The notes under the pieces were generated by a model, which did no database searches, was not told where the DNA came from, and saw only the letters and a list, made by a program, of their open reading frames with translations. Below are positions 19,850 to 31,462 of a stretch of DNA of 64,000 nucleotides, piece after piece (positions within the stretch are counted from its first letter, which is position 1; the number at the start of each line of letters is the position of its first letter). The position numbers and the translations under genes are program-made. The DNA lies in contig CM030840.1 in the NCBI GenBank assembly GCA_018105865.1, forward strand, positions 8,686,006-8,750,005, in the 5' to 3' direction. Origin of the DNA: Metaphire vulgaris. Lineage: Eukaryota > Annelida > Clitellata > Crassiclitellata > Megascolecidae.

Positions 19850-21860
19850 TTACTACCCTAAATGTCTGCCCACCACCTCCTCCACCTCATGGTTCCTACT
19901 CATTCCGCATCTCAATAAAATTGACATAGCCACCTTTTGTGAAAACATTGAATCATCTGACCTCATCATCAAATCCCCAAACACACTACAATTACTAATT
20001 GACAACTATAATTCCATCATATCTGATCTACTTGACAAACATGCTCCCATAATCATCCAGCTGCTATCATCTCACGGTAACAACCCTTGGTACAATTTCT
20101 TCATCCATGCATTTAAGTAATTTCAAAGACGTCTAGAAAGAATTTACACTCGAACACATTCTACTATTGACGTTATAAATCTTTGTTCTGCAACAAATTG
20201 CTGCCACAACCTTCTCATATCTGCCAAGAAAAAATATTATTTTAACTCAATTGCATCCAATAGCTCTAATCTCTGCAAACTCTGGAGCACTGTGAATTGT
20301 CTATTTCACCGCAACAAAGCAAAGCCTCTTCCTCAATCCATTTCACAACTTGCTGAATCATTTGCTAATTTTTTCCGGAAAAATCTCTAAGATCCGCACC
20401 AATCTAAAATCCACCATGACCAATCAAACTGACTCTCCACATCACCCTTCTCCACCAGAAGCTCCTTCCAATTTTCCCTGCTTCACTCCTGTAGCAGAGG
20501 AATTGGTATCTAAACTCGGTCCTTTCCAAACAAGCAATGCAGTCTTGGAACAATACCAGCCTCTCTTCTTAAACAGTGTGCCTCTGTTCTACTACCAACT
20601 GTAACAAAAAATTTTGACCTATCTCTTTCCACAGGCATATTTCCATCCTTGTTTAAAAATTCCCTTGTAACTCCACTTTTAAAAAAAGCCAAACCTTTAC
20701 AGAGAGGATCTCAACAACTATCACCAATTTCAAACCTGTCTGTCCTCTCCAAACTCACAGAGAAAATTGTTCTTTTCATACTAACTGAGTATCTGTCAAA
20801 CAAACTCCTTATATAGCATTCATCAATCTGCTTTTACAAAACACGATTCAATTGAAACCGTCCTCATACATTTATGACAAACTCCTCGCTTTCATTGGAT
20901 TTCAACAAGTTACTGGCCTCTGTCTCCTTGATCTTTGTGCTGCTTTTGATACAAATAGATTACAAGATTCTACTGAAACACCTTTCCCTCTGGTTTGAAA
21001 TATCTTCTATAGCTCACTGCTGGTTTCAATCTTATCTACAATCTTGATCCTTTCAAGTTTCATGCCTTAACCAAACTTCATTACCCTTCAACTTATATAT
21101 TCTGGAGTGCCACAAGGATCTGTCCTGTTTTTGTTCAGTCTCTACACTACTCCACTGTCATCTTAATTAACACTCTCAATTTGAATCATCAGCTCTACGC
21201 TGACGACACTCTTTCTTTCCTTTGCACCGTCTTCCTTTAAAACATCAGTCCTGAACTCGAATCAGCATTTTTGGTAATCTCATCGTGGATGTCAGCCAAT
21301 CTTCATGCTCTCAATCCTTCCAAAACAACATTTCTTTTAATTGGACTGCCACAACAACTGAAAAAAATTGAAAATCCCACACTGATTTTAGCTCCAGACA
21401 CATCATAAACAGTCTAACTTCGAAATCTGATAATTCCACAGCATCCTCGATCTACTCGATCTTCCACTTATGTAACTCTCCTTTGTCCTCTGATCAATCA
21501 TCTCTCAAAATTTGCAAATGTGCGTTTTCATATGCTGCACCAGAACTTTGGAACTCAATTCTAACATCCTTTCGCTGTCTACAACATGGTCAGATAACAA
21601 ATTTTGAGCCACAATTTCCTTCCATTCTTGCAACTTCTCAAGTTTTTCTTTCTAAACTGAAGTCATTATCTTCAATAAATCATTTCAGCCATAGCTGTAG
21701 CGTCTCAACCACTGGCTCTTTGGATTAAATGACCCTGCATGAATGACCCCACCTTTGGCTACAGCTACTTCATTTTAAGATTGAGCGCCTAGGAATAAGG
21801 AGCTACTTCGGTGCTGCTTTTGAAAGCGCTATAGAAATTAATAGGATTTTACTTACTTAC
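19850..21860 (+). pseudogene. Degraded CR1/L2-type LINE
   Basis: Scattered + strand pieces: SQLAESFANFF near 20340, SLLKQCASVLLPTVTK near 20560, PISNLSVLSKLTEKIVLF near 20730, YADDTLFLS near 21200, and the C-terminal AAPELWNS at 21537. It ends GAAAGCGCTATAGAAATTAA with an (ACTT)n tail at 21850. The same family is at 63170-64000 (SELAESFAKFF; SLLKQCATVLTP; PISNLSLLSKLTEKIVL), where it is better preserved. Frames change often. Confidence 0.75.
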
Positions 21861-22435
21861 TTATCCCTCTCACAAGGGGAAATTAGGAAACATTAGCATT
21901 TACTGCACAGTATGGCCAACTTCAAACCTGTCAACTCCACCAATGATGATAGGATTTCAATTAAAGTACTATTATTATAATTATTACTATCTATCATATT
22001 AAAATCTTATCTGTATGTCTGTTACCTTCAGGTTGACTATTGGTAGACGGTTTAGAAACATTTGGTGGCGGCGTTGACTATTGGTAGACCGTTTAGTACT
22101 GGTGGGCGATGTTCAAGACGGCGTTGCTATTACAATTGTTCATTTACAGTCATTGCAGCATCACAGGGCTGGGCGTCGTTGGCGTTGCTATTGGTAACAA
22201 TTGTTTGCAGGAATTTTAAAAAAAAATACGTGTACTCAACAGTTGCGTGATTTTAACGCATATAGGCCAATTATTACGTTGATGAGCATGAATTCAATGA
22301 TTGGGTATTAGGTATAGGTATTGGATTAGTATTATCCTATTATTATAATTATTTCTAGTTATTATTGAAAGTTAAAATTTATGTGGTATATTGTTGGGGA
22401 CTGCTTGAAAACATTACATAGTTCATGGTTGGTAG
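21861..22435. other. Unassigned intron sequence
   Basis: Mostly A+T-rich. A short duplication (GTTGACTATTGGTAGAC) occurs at about 22033 and 22073. No coding or element ends recognised. Confidence 0.35.
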
Positions 22436-22640
22436 GTCAGGATTTAACAGAATAGCTGATCTCAAACAGCCAAGACTTCAGTCTCTTCTTAAATGTTTCC
22501 AGAGAAGGTGATGTTTGAACACTGATCGGGAAACGATTACAGGCTTTTGCTGTGTTAACCGGGAGGGCACGGTCACCGGCAGTGGCAAGGCGTGTGCGCG
22601 GCACGAGGAGTGCTTGAGTGGAGCAGATCGCAGACGCCTA
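22436..22640 (-). pseudogene. CR1/L2-type LINE C-terminal end, minus strand
   Basis: The reverse complement reads RLATAGDRALPVNTAKACNR, then SVQTSPSLETFKKRLKSWLF and EISYSVKS before a stop. This is the usual last block of L2-like LINE proteins (F..LK..LF). A + strand relative with the same ending (KRLKTWLFEMSYSVKS) lies at 32697-32760. Confidence 0.7.
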
Positions 22641-23322
22641 TGGCTGCTGATTTCCAATTCAGGCTGAAAGTCTATTTGCTACAATATTGCTGACTCCATA
22701 AATAAAGAAACATATCGCGGTAGCTTCTGACCTGTGAATGTTGGCAAAGAAAGTTCCATTTTTATCAGTACGATGGCTACGATGACATCGCCAGCATGTT
22801 CTATTGATATCATTTGTCATCTCTCTCCTGCATTGTCGACAAGCAACTTGTCTGTTGAGCAGTCCTAAGTCTCAACAGAATTTAGCCGTTGATGCTGCTG
22901 ATCGTATTTGAATGAAAATATCTGAAGGGCATCAGTTTTTAACATTAACAGCCACTTTATAGTCTTATGTTTTCTCGTTTGGATTATGTAATGTAATGCC
23001 AACATATAAGCAAGTCAATAAATAGGCAACATATTGCACATGAAATGCTAATTTTTCCTTATTTCACATTGTTGGATGGGTAAAATGTGGTGGATATTGT
23101 TTAAAGGACTCCATTGTACAATAAATTTGAATATTAAAACAGGGCGTTTTCTGTAAAAGTACTCTCTAATGGGCATGTGTTTATTGTCTTTGTCGAAACC
23201 TTGGTTGTATGTTTATAAATGTGGTCTTTGTCGAAACCTTGGTTGTATGTTTATTGTTAATGTTTTTTCCATGTAGTTCTGATTGATCTGTAGCTTTTTT
23301 CTTTCATCTGCTTTCTGTCAAG
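22641..23322. other. Intron sequence before a NUBP2 exon
   Basis: A tandem duplication of a ~31-bp phrase (GTCTTTGTCGAAACCTTGG and following) lies at about 23186-23254. The acceptor region before 23323 is pyrimidine-rich, ending TTTCTGTCAAG. Nothing else recognised. Confidence 0.45.
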
Positions 23323-23477
23323 CCACAATAAAACAGTTTCTCAATGATGTTGATTGGCCAGATCTTGACTATTTGATCATTGACATGCCACCTGGCACTT
23401 CAGATGAGCATATATCTGTCATTGAGAACCTTAGGGAATACAACTTGGATGGTGCTCTCCTTATCACTACTCCTCAG
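23323..23477 (+). CDS. NUBP2: NUBP2 internal exon ([10 protein letters not shown] block)
   Basis: After two bases completing a codon, 51 codons encode [40 protein letters not shown] and [11 protein letters not shown]. The [12 protein letters not shown] segment is the switch/Walker B-type nucleotide-binding block of the MRP/NBP35 family. The acceptor is TCAAG at 23318-23322 and the donor is CAG|GTATTA. The donor is followed immediately by the (ATT)n tail of a minus-strand CR1 LINE, so positions +3 onward of the 5' splice site are LINE tail. Confidence 0.93.
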
Positions 23478-23479
23478 GT

Positions 23480-25215
23480 ATTATTATTATTATTACCAGA
23501 CAATTTCTTCAGCGCAATAGACTAGACTAAGATCCAAGACAAGAGCGCTTAACAAGTGGAGTCAAACCCTATCTTAAATAAATATGTTTTTAGGTTTTTT
23601 CAGAAAGATTCAGCTGAGGCTGCCTCAGTCACGACGTCAGGTAACTCGTTCCATAGGATCGGGTTAGATTTGGAAAAGGACCTATCACCAAAAACAGGGG
23701 TCTTTGATGGCGGGGGCAGTGTTTAATCTAGAATCCTGGACTCCGGGGGAAACTGACAAAGCCGGGGGGAATTCTGCTAGGGGCCGCTGTTAGTCCATGT
23801 AGTATTCCAAAATTTCCGGGGGATTTGAAATTTTCGGGGGGAAAAGGGCAATTCTCCCCCCCCCCGGAAACTGCCTGGATTAAACACTGGGCGGGGGCGA
23901 CCAGTCTCGTTCGTTGGCCCAACCGGAGTCGTGATCTCCACTAATTCATGGTTGTTTGCTGAACCTGCGTAGTGAGGTATTCAGGACGGGTCATGAAGGA
24001 CACGGTAAGTGAACCAACAGCGTTTGAAAACAGTCCACTGTCGAACACAGAGCCAGTGGAGGCGGTCCCACAGCAACGGTCAGATGTGGTCACTCCAACA
24101 GCAGCCGAAAATAACTCTAGCGGCCAGATTCATCACCGACTGCAGGTGACACAGCTTGCTATCCAGTAGGCCAAGCAGGACACTGTTACAGTAGTCCTAC
24201 CTTGATAATACAACCGCCTGGACCGACTGTATCGCAGAGCTCACAGTAATGTAGCATTGGACCTGCTTGACTCTCCATACCTGATAGTGGCAGCATCGAA
24301 CTACACTGTTCACATGGGCTTCCGGTGTCAGAGTTTCGTCCAATATCACTCCTAGAAGATGCAGACTTTCTGAAGGTGCAATGGAGACATTACCGACCAC
24401 AAAAGGATCCCGGCTCAACAGCCTCCTTCTGCCAGGGGTGCTGATCCACATAAATTTAGTCTTGTCTAGGTTCAGTGCGGGACAATTTTCCCATGTCCAA
24501 GCGGTAACAGCAGAGAGGCAGCTATCGAAAGACTTCCGGAGCTGCTCTGACTCTGACTGGGGACAAGATGAATAAATTTGCCTGTCATCCTCGTAAGCAT
24601 GAAATGACAGCCTGAAGGACTTCACAATTGTCCCAATGTCTGCCACATAAAGAATAAAAAGCAGGGATCCCAGGACCGAGCCTTGCGGGACACCATGTTG
24701 GACGTTTCCCATTGGTGACATTTCTCCGTTGCACCAGACTGACTGCGTCCTGTCAGCCAGGTAGCTCGTGATCCACTCGAGAGACTTCCCTGCTACACCA
24801 AATGAGGTCTCGAGCCTTCGTATAAGGATTTCGTGGTCAACCGTATCGAAGGCGGCCGAAAGATCAAGCAGGCTGAGGAGGGCTACTCGACCGTTAGCAG
24901 TCGCATCCACCAGATCACTGAAAATCTTCAGGATAGCTGTTTCGGTGGAGAAACCACGTCGATAGACTGATTGATCCGTAGGTAGTAGGTCATTCACTCT
25001 GAGGAAACTGACCAGCCACTTGTTGACAATTCTCTCGAGAACCTTCGAGAGGAAGGGAAGATTAGAGATCGGTCTGTAACTAGAAACCTCAGTCTGGTCG
25101 AGACCCACTCATTTCAGGCGCGGAGTGATGATTGCATGTTTCAAGGAGTATGGAAATTTCTCCGATTCCAGCGAGACAGTGATCAGTGTAGCCAGGAAAG
25201 GAGCCAACTGTTCGA
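23480..25215 (-). mobile_element. CR1-type LINE, copy A (5'-truncated, minus strand)
   Basis: The 3' end with (ATT)n is at 23480, touching the NUBP2 exon donor. The reverse transcriptase is read on the minus strand from about 25200 to 24197: [60 protein letters not shown], then the C-terminal LLGVILDETLTPEAHVNSVV. The catalytic YADD box reads YEDD. Stops occur, for example a TGA near 25109. The same family as copy B (36178-37585), with which it aligns nearly throughout. A hAT MITE (23717-23889) is inserted in its C-terminal/3' part. Confidence 0.85.
23717..23889. mobile_element. 173-bp hAT MITE with perfect 8-bp target duplication
   Basis: The termini CAGTGTTTAATC and GATTAAACACTG are inverted. 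Flanks are GGCGGGGG on both sides (23709-23716, 23890-23897). CR1 copy B has the uninterrupted sequence (GATGGCGGGGACGATC near 36418), confirming the insertion. The interior is strikingly strand-asymmetric in places, with runs of CCGGGGG and a C tract (CTCCCCCCCCCC) near the right end. Confidence 0.9.
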
Positions 25216-25304
25216 TGGATTCTTTAAGGAGCCATGTAATGTAATGTAAGGAGCCAGGTTATGGCATGGTTCTATTTAGAGAATAGCATAACAATTTATT
25301 TTGT

Positions 25305-25456
25305 CCTCTTCTTCTTCTTCTTTAAGTTCTCTGCCCGGTAGCAGGTCCTGGTTCCCATTGGCACCATCTATCTCTGTCAGCAGCTTGGGTCTTTAATCCT
25401 TTGTATCCGTCTTTTATCATCATCCATTGCAGTAGTGATGTACGTGGTCTTCCTCT
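25305..25456 (-). pseudogene. RTE LINE 3' scrap
   Basis: Minus strand: RGRPRTSLLQWMMIKDGYKG, LKTQAADRDRW, then the stop and the 3' end AACTTAAAGAAGAAG. This is the same C-terminal block and GAA tail as the LINE at 5580-10465. Confidence 0.7.
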
Positions 25457-26450
25457 AAGTAAGTAAGTAAGTAAGTAAGTAAAGTCAAGATTAATGTGGT
25501 GACTAGTCGACAGACTGCGCGAACACATTACATAACTAAATAACTAAATACAGTAACTAGTTCTGAATAGCCAGGACTTGAGGCGTTTCTTGAATGTGTC
25601 GAGTGATGGAGACTTCTGGATGTCAAACTTTGATGTCTTCGCAGGAGGTGGAACCATGAGAAGAACATGGCTGCTCGGACGTAATTGGCGATGTCTTTCA
25701 GTCAGCGATTGTCTGTGATGAAGTGAGGAAGGTACTCAGGACATGTTGGATCATGAAGCACACGGAACGACAGCATGCACCGCTTGTATGTAATCCTCTC
25801 AGGAACTTTCAGCCAGTGTAGTTCGTTTTTCAATAGCGGAGTGACATGTTCCCTCATTCTGAGCTGTTTCAGGTAGGCCAAGGAGGACACTTTTGTAATA
25901 GTCAATTCTCTGCAACACCATTGCCCAAACAAGCATTGGTCGTGCTTATTGAGATATCTCTGTATCTCCTTGATTCGTCACAGTTGGTAGTAACACGACG
26001 CAGCCAACTGGCCAATATGTCCGGCAAACGAGTGTCTCGTCAAGCCGAACCCCGAGGAGGCGAAGCTCGACTGCTGGGTGAACCGCAGTACCAGCAACTC
26101 GGATCGGATCCCGCGTGATGTGATATCTCCTCCTTGGGGTTGACACTTACAGAAACTCAGTCTTACTCAGATTCAACATCAACCGATTTGCTTCCATCCA
26201 CTTGTCGACCTTGAGAATACAATCAACCATCTTGGCTCGAAGACGATGCGTCTTACTCGGTAGACAATTGGCGTAGATCTGAATGTCATAGGCGTGAAGC
26301 ATCAGACCAGCCGCTCAAATGACATCCACCATATCAGCCACAAACAGTATGAACAACAAAGGCCCTAACACTGAGACTTGCGGCACCCTACTGTGTACAG
26401 GGCGGGAGATGGTCTGTCTCTCCATGAGACCGATTGTATCCTTCGGTCTT
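25457..26450 (-). mobile_element. CR1-type LINE, distinct subfamily, minus strand
   Basis: An (AAGT)n tract at 25457-25483 marks the 3' end. Minus-strand pieces: HVTPLLKNELHWLKVPERIT, YKRCMLSFRVLHDPTCPEYL (25880-25740), VELRLLGVRLDETL (about 26060) and, further right, RT text around ILYVADM (about 26340). It is clearly divergent from copies A and B, heavily broken and 5'-truncated. Confidence 0.7.
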
Positions 26451-26646
26451 AAAGTCTTAGTTGAGTCTTAACAAGTCTGATTTGTAGTAAGATTGTTGAA
26501 AGATGTTTAGTGAATTAGGAAAACTGTTTGTAGATTGTCATTAGACAACATTTCCTGTTAGATTAATTATTTCAAGATGTTTTGAGAACACTGACCCCCA
26601 ACTCGTTAACCACTGGATTACCACACCATGTATTTTGAAAGAATTA

Positions 26647-27074
26647 CCGTATTTTCATGCCTAAACGCCACTTACGCTTATAGGCCGCTCCACATTTACA
26701 GGCCGCAGAAATCCAGTAGCATATAAATATTTTCATAGATTAGCCGCACATGAATATAGGCTGCGTGCACTGATGTTGCAGTATCATTATATCTACATGC
26801 AGTTATTTCCACTTAAAAAAGAAATTTAATTTAGATCAAGTATTTTATAGCCCAGGGCTGTGAGAAATACGCTAAATGAATTATCCGAATTATTTACTGT
26901 CTAAACTTGCTTAATAGCTGGTGTGTGGATTAATTAAATGGTTGGAGAGACCGTTTCACAGCCCTCCCTCATTGGCTTTAGCTACCACAGCCTGTAGTAG
27001 GGCCAGTGAAGTGGGTGAGGGAGAAGAGGGTCGCCCCAGTTAAAGCATAAATGCACTGGGCTAACTGCCTCATG

Positions 27075-27169
<95 letters not shown>

Positions 27170-27615
27170 CTCTCTCTCTCTCTTGTTTCCCAGAGAGTCT
27201 TTTGGGACAAGTTTGTTGGGCTCAGGATGACTTTTGTGGGCTACTTTCTCGATCAAGGGTTGCGGGTTTTGAGAAAAGTATATGGCAACTGCGAAACATG
27301 GGTAAAATGCTAGTAATATAGTAAAACAAACTTCTTCACCGCAAAACACGGGTAAAATGCTAATAATAAAATAAAACGAACTTCTTCTTTTGACTCTATT
27401 TCGAATTTAAATTATTTGACAAGCCTCATGACGTGCTAATTTAGCAGTTAGGGCATTGCTGGATTTATAATTACCAGTTGAATTATTTTATGTTGGGACC
27501 TCCTGCGGTTTGTAAAAATGTTTTTGTATAAGCCGCTTACTATTATAGGCCTCATCAAAGGGCCTCTTCTTGTAAAATCACATAGAAGTCGTGGCAATTT
27601 GGCGTGAAAATATGG
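26647..27615. mobile_element. TA-target MITE, copy 2 (969 bp)
   Basis: Intact-looking copy of the family at 2528-4983. The left end is CCGTATTTTCATGCC, the right end reverse-complements to CCATATTTTCACGCCAAATT, and TA flanks both sides. It lacks the LINE and hAT inserts of copy 1 and so serves as an empty-site reference. It contains a (CT)n plus (TATC)n tract at about 27083-27182. It ends 91 bases upstream of the NUBP2 exon at 27707. Confidence 0.8.
27083..27182. repeat. (CT)n-(TATC)n-(TC)n microsatellite
   Basis: About 100 bases of CT repeats interrupted by seven or so TATC units. It lies within the TA-target MITE copy 2; copy 1 has only a short TCTGTCTGTCGCTCTCTC stretch at the same place, so the tract expanded after the copies separated. 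Confidence 0.95.
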
Positions 27616-27706
27616 TAGATTGTGTTTCACTCACTGCTTAATTTGCTTGACACTATGCAAAGTGGTTATTAGTTATAACTAATTATTGGTGATTAATTTT
27701 TCGTAG

Positions 27707-27817
27707 GCAGTTGCAACAGGTGATGTACGGCGAGAACTCTCTTTCTGTAAAAAAACTGTAATCCCCATCATTGGAATTGTTGAAAATATGAGTGGTTTTG
27801 TCTGTCCACATTGCAAG
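27707..27817 (+). CDS. NUBP2: NUBP2 internal exon with the CPHC cluster-binding motif
   Basis: Exactly 37 codons: [20 protein letters not shown] then [17 protein letters not shown]. The acceptor is TCGTAG and the donor is AAG|GTTAGT; both boundaries fall between codons. ENMSGF and the C-x-x-C pair (codons at 27803 and 27812) are family hallmarks. In NBP35/CFD1 these cysteines coordinate the bridging 4Fe-4S cluster, so the functional centre is intact. Confidence 0.95.
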
Positions 27818-28075
27818 GTTAGTACATTTATTGAGTAACCTTGAGTTGCTTAGATAAAAACAGGGTTATTTTATTTTTTCTAATACTTCAAGCTGCAGAA
27901 TTCAGAATAAAATTAGCCATATGGACGGTGTCATTAGTTTAGGAAAAAACTTTAATTGCTAATATTTTAACAGCAACTACAAGCAATGTCCTGTTTCGTT
28001 ATAGCAAAATAAAGCAATACATTATCCTTGCATAATGTTTGTTGGTTCTTTAGAATGTACTTAGAAGTCTTAGAG

Positions 28076-28667
28076 CAGGGGTACTAAAACTTTTTTCAAA
28101 ACTAGTCTTCATTTCGTCCATCGATCATGAAGGTCCACTAGTTATAATGGAAGTCTTGTTATTCCTATGCCTACTAAGTTATAGTAGGCAACTACAAGTA
28201 AATACAGGCCCTCTGTTATTAGTTTTAAGACTCTGTTATAAGACTGTTATAAGTGCACCAAAGCAACAGATAAAATGTAAAAACTAAAATGCAAATAATA
28301 CATGTTAGACTTCATGACAGGATATTGGCAACCCCAACCTGAAAAATGTTTTCACGGCCATTAGTTCTCGTAGCGAGGTCTGGGGCAGAGCCCAATCGCA
28401 GAAATTTTAGTCACTCAGTGACAAATAAAATATATAAAATATATAATAAAGAAAGAAAGAAATAATAAATAAAGGAATAAATGATAAATAAAGAAATAAG
28501 TAATAAATAATAGTCATGTATAAAATATATATAATAACTAATAATAAAGCTGGAACAGTACTACAACAGAAATACATAAGACACATGTTCAAAGAGCTGT
28601 GGCAGTCCACAAGAACCAGCCTTGTGGTCCGGACTGTGGACCGCTGGCTGCGGTTTGAGCACCCCTG
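28076..28667. mobile_element. 592-bp hAT MITE, reference copy
   Basis: The left terminus is CAGGGGTACTAAAAC, and the right GTTTGAGCACCCCTG is its near reverse complement. Flanks TCTTAGAG (28068-28075) and TCTTAGAC (28668-28675) match at 7 of 8 bases. It shares both halves with the element split by the RTE LINE at 5217-10730. It contains an A+T-rich AATAAATAAAG-like stretch at 28425-28540. Confidence 0.85.
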
Positions 28668-28889
28668 TCTTAGACTTATATTTATCTCGGCATCTGACAG
28701 GATATTTTTTTTTGAATTTGTCAAAACTTAACACATTAGCATTACCATAATTGAGAGCAGTATCTGACACCATAATTTGCAAATGATGGTCATGTGAACC
28801 CGAGCTACAATGCCTCCACTCAACAAGCTGCTATTCAAACGTCTGCCACTCAAATATTCTTTACATGTTCCAATATGAGTTAAAAACTA

Positions 28890-29530
28890 GATCCCTCATC
28901 TGGATTATTATCACCATATTATACTGTAAAATCTCAAGTATAGTTCTCACAGGAGTATAATGTGCGTGGATTTCTAGGGTGCAAATCAAAGGGATAAATG
29001 ATTTTTGTGGATATAATGCGCACCCTTAAATCTCCACACTTGCTAACGTTTTACTTGACCACCAGTAAGCTTAGTTATTGCTAATTATTGCCAGAAACAT
29101 TCCAGTAATCATTCCTCAAAGTTATTGCCTAAAAGTTAATTTTCTTGCCACAATCACATTAACAAAATCTCTAGTTGTTATTGAAAAACAGTGAGAACTT
29201 ACAATTGACTTCTTTATTATCAAGTTTGTTTACAGCAAGTATCATTTTTTTTACATCTCATCTGCCACTCAGATACATGTTCCAAGCCATTTTACATGTT
29301 CCAAAATGAGTAAAAACTAGGTTCCTCGTCTGGATTTGCATCACCCTATTATACCATAAAATCTCAAGTATAGTTCGTAAAATTTCAAGTATAGTTTGTA
29401 CAGGAGTATAATGCGCACGGCTTTCCGGGATGCAGGTCAACAGGTAAAATGATTTTCATTAATATAATGTGTACCGGTACTCTTAAATCTCCGCACTTGG
29501 TAACGTTTTACTTGACCACCAGTAAGCTTA
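28890..29530. repeat. Tandemly duplicated MITE-like segment (TATAATGCGCAC family)
   Basis: Two diverged copies (about 28905-29075 and 29335-29530) share TAAAATCTCAAGTATAGTT, ACAGGAGTATAATGYGC and CGTTTTACTTGACCACCAGT. A sequence resembling the opposite end (GTGCACACTTTACTCTAG followed by ATTTTATGGTATA) lies at 31300-31335. The family therefore probably has termini TACCATAAAATCT, with other elements inserted between. Confidence 0.55.
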
Positions 29531-29539
29531 CCGTATATA

Positions 29540-29850
29540 CCATATTTGCACGATTATTACTCGTGAGTAATACAAGAAATTACAAACTGCAGTCCCCCCT
29601 TGCGGGGTATATTCGTATGCGGGTTATACAGGAAACTTGAAACCTCATCAACGCTCTCGGCGCCCCGTCAGAGCTCTCGGCACCCCGTACATCATAGCGT
29701 CGACACCTCCAAATACCTGAAGACTAGCATCTGCAGGTTATATTCGTGTGCGGCTTATGCTGGGACGTTGGAACATAATTCGTAATTTTTCGCAGGTTAT
29801 ACACATATGCAGGTTATATTCGTGTGCGGGTAGTAATCGTGCAAATATGG
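29540..29850. mobile_element. TA-target MITE (311 bp)
   Basis: Left CCATATTTGCACGATTATTA and right TAGTAATCGTGCAAATATGG are inverted repeats with TA outside each (29538-29539, 29851-29852). Inside, TTATATTCGTATGCGGGTTA-like phrases recur several times. No coding. Confidence 0.8.
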
Positions 29851-29979
29851 TACTCGCGTTAAAGTCGAATAATTTAAGACCAATTCAGAGGCTTTATATC
29901 CTGATCTCAACTTATATGCGAGGTACTAACTGTTGGATAAAGTTTCCATACATAGGATGTCAAAAATAATTAATTTAGC

Positions 29980-31130
29980 TAAAACTTTTTGTAATTAATT
30001 ACGCATCCCATGTACACTCCTCACCTCAGTAGGTGATCGTACCTTCACAGTTACTGCTGCGAAAACCTGGAATAGTCTGCTTTCTACTACAGGGGACCCC
30101 CGTTATAACGCGGACTTTGGGGTCCATAACTAGACCTGCGTTATAACGAGGTCCGCGGTATACTGAAATGGACCACATGCGGCGCTATATAAATTTTATT
30201 AGCCATCATGATCATAATGGAACAACCACGATTATCGAAAACCCTTGAAAACATCTTCTTTACGTATACGATCACAGAATAAATGTTGGTGCATCGTTCT
30301 ATAAGGGTGGATTTGTTCAGAAATATGCAATTAGTGCACAAACGAAGTGTTTTGACAGCGGCAAATGGTCGCATGGCGCTTGTGCAGATGAAGCCCGGTC
30401 GATAATACAGTAAATAACAGTTTGTGGCGACTTACTTGATGAATATTAATAAGTAACATTGTACTTATGAATATTCATTAATTAAGTCGCTAGAAACTTA
30501 CTTATTAATATTCATTAAGTAAGTCTCCACAAATTGTTACTCCAGTCGGGCGCTAATAAGCTTTGACAAAAATCAGCCATATTGCTTGAAATATTCCACT
30601 CAGAGGCCGAATCGCAGCTTTCGCTCACGCCATGAATTATTTAGGGTCATATTTCTGGGACTTTATCTTTGGATGGCTAGCAATTATCTAAAAATATGAG
30701 TTTTGAAAGCCTAATGGTAAGAATGGCGTCTCTGGTAGTTTCCGATAGCGTGAGGCCACGACACCCGAAGATTAGTGTAGCCGCACAGATCGCGGAGCTA
30801 AGCTTATGCAGTATAGACAACACAAAAAGGGAATAAACAGTCGGTAATTTTGGATCATTCGCGTGATATCAATTTTCTTATACTGTAATTCAGCTTCTAA
30901 GTTGGGATCCAAGCCCGTATCCGCGCTATAACCGAATCCGCGCTCAAACGGGGCGCGCTCTAACGGGGGTCCCCTGTATACAAAACTCTTAATCACTCGA
31001 CATGTTCAAGAAGCACCTGAAGACCTGGTTTTTCCAGACCAGCTATGTTAATGACCAACAGTGTGATGTGTTCACACAGTCTGCTATCAGATAAGTTACC
31101 ACATCAATCTTAAATTTGAATAATAATAAT
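29980..31130 (+). pseudogene. L2-type LINE C-terminal end split by a pogo-like element
   Basis: + strand: DRTFTVTAAKTWNSLLSTT before 30088, resuming after 30979 as SLDMFKKHLKTWFFQTSYVN. It ends with an (AAT)n tail at 31121-31133. The WNSLL...F..HLKTW.F order is the standard end of L2-like LINE proteins. The intervening 887 bases are a separate TA-target element. Confidence 0.7.
30090..30976. mobile_element. pogo/Tigger-like non-autonomous element (887 bp)
   Basis: The left terminus CAGGGGACCCCCGTTATAAC and the right terminus (reverse complement CAGGGGACCCCCGTTAGAGC) match at about 17 of 20 bases. TA flanks both sides (30088-30089, 30977-30978). The terminus resembles Tigger-type ends, which start CAGGGG/CAGTGG and insert at TA. 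No transposase. A palindromic stretch around TTAATATTCATTAAGTAAG lies near 30440-30530. Confidence 0.8.
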
Positions 31131-31392
31131 AATCTCTCCCTCATTAATGCCACCCGTTTTGATGTTCAAATCGTATGCTACGGAAAGTGCCAGTAAAATT
31201 AAGTCTTTGTGGGAAATGAGGAAAATGTTGTCTTATTTTGGTATTATATGGATATCATGTGCATTGTGCACCCCCTAACTTTATGAAAAACTCTAAGTTA
31301 AAAAGTGCACACTTTACTCTAGATTTTATGGTATATTTAATAAAGTTTTTTTTAAATATTTACTATGATCATTTTCCATTTTCTATCATTAG

Positions 31393-31462
31393 GAGTGCAC
31401 AAACATATTTTCTAAAGGAGGAGGAGAGTCTCTGGCCAATCAGTTGGAAGTCCCTTTCCTAG
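31393..31462 (+). CDS. NUBP2: NUBP2 internal exon (SKGGGESLA block)
   Basis: 23 codons plus one base: ECTNIFSKGGGESLANQLEV then PFL, with the final G starting the glycine codon completed by the next exon. The acceptor is CATTAG and the donor is G|GTATGT. The F.(S/R)GGG..LA......PFLG segment is conserved across MRP/NBP35 proteins. Confidence 0.94.
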
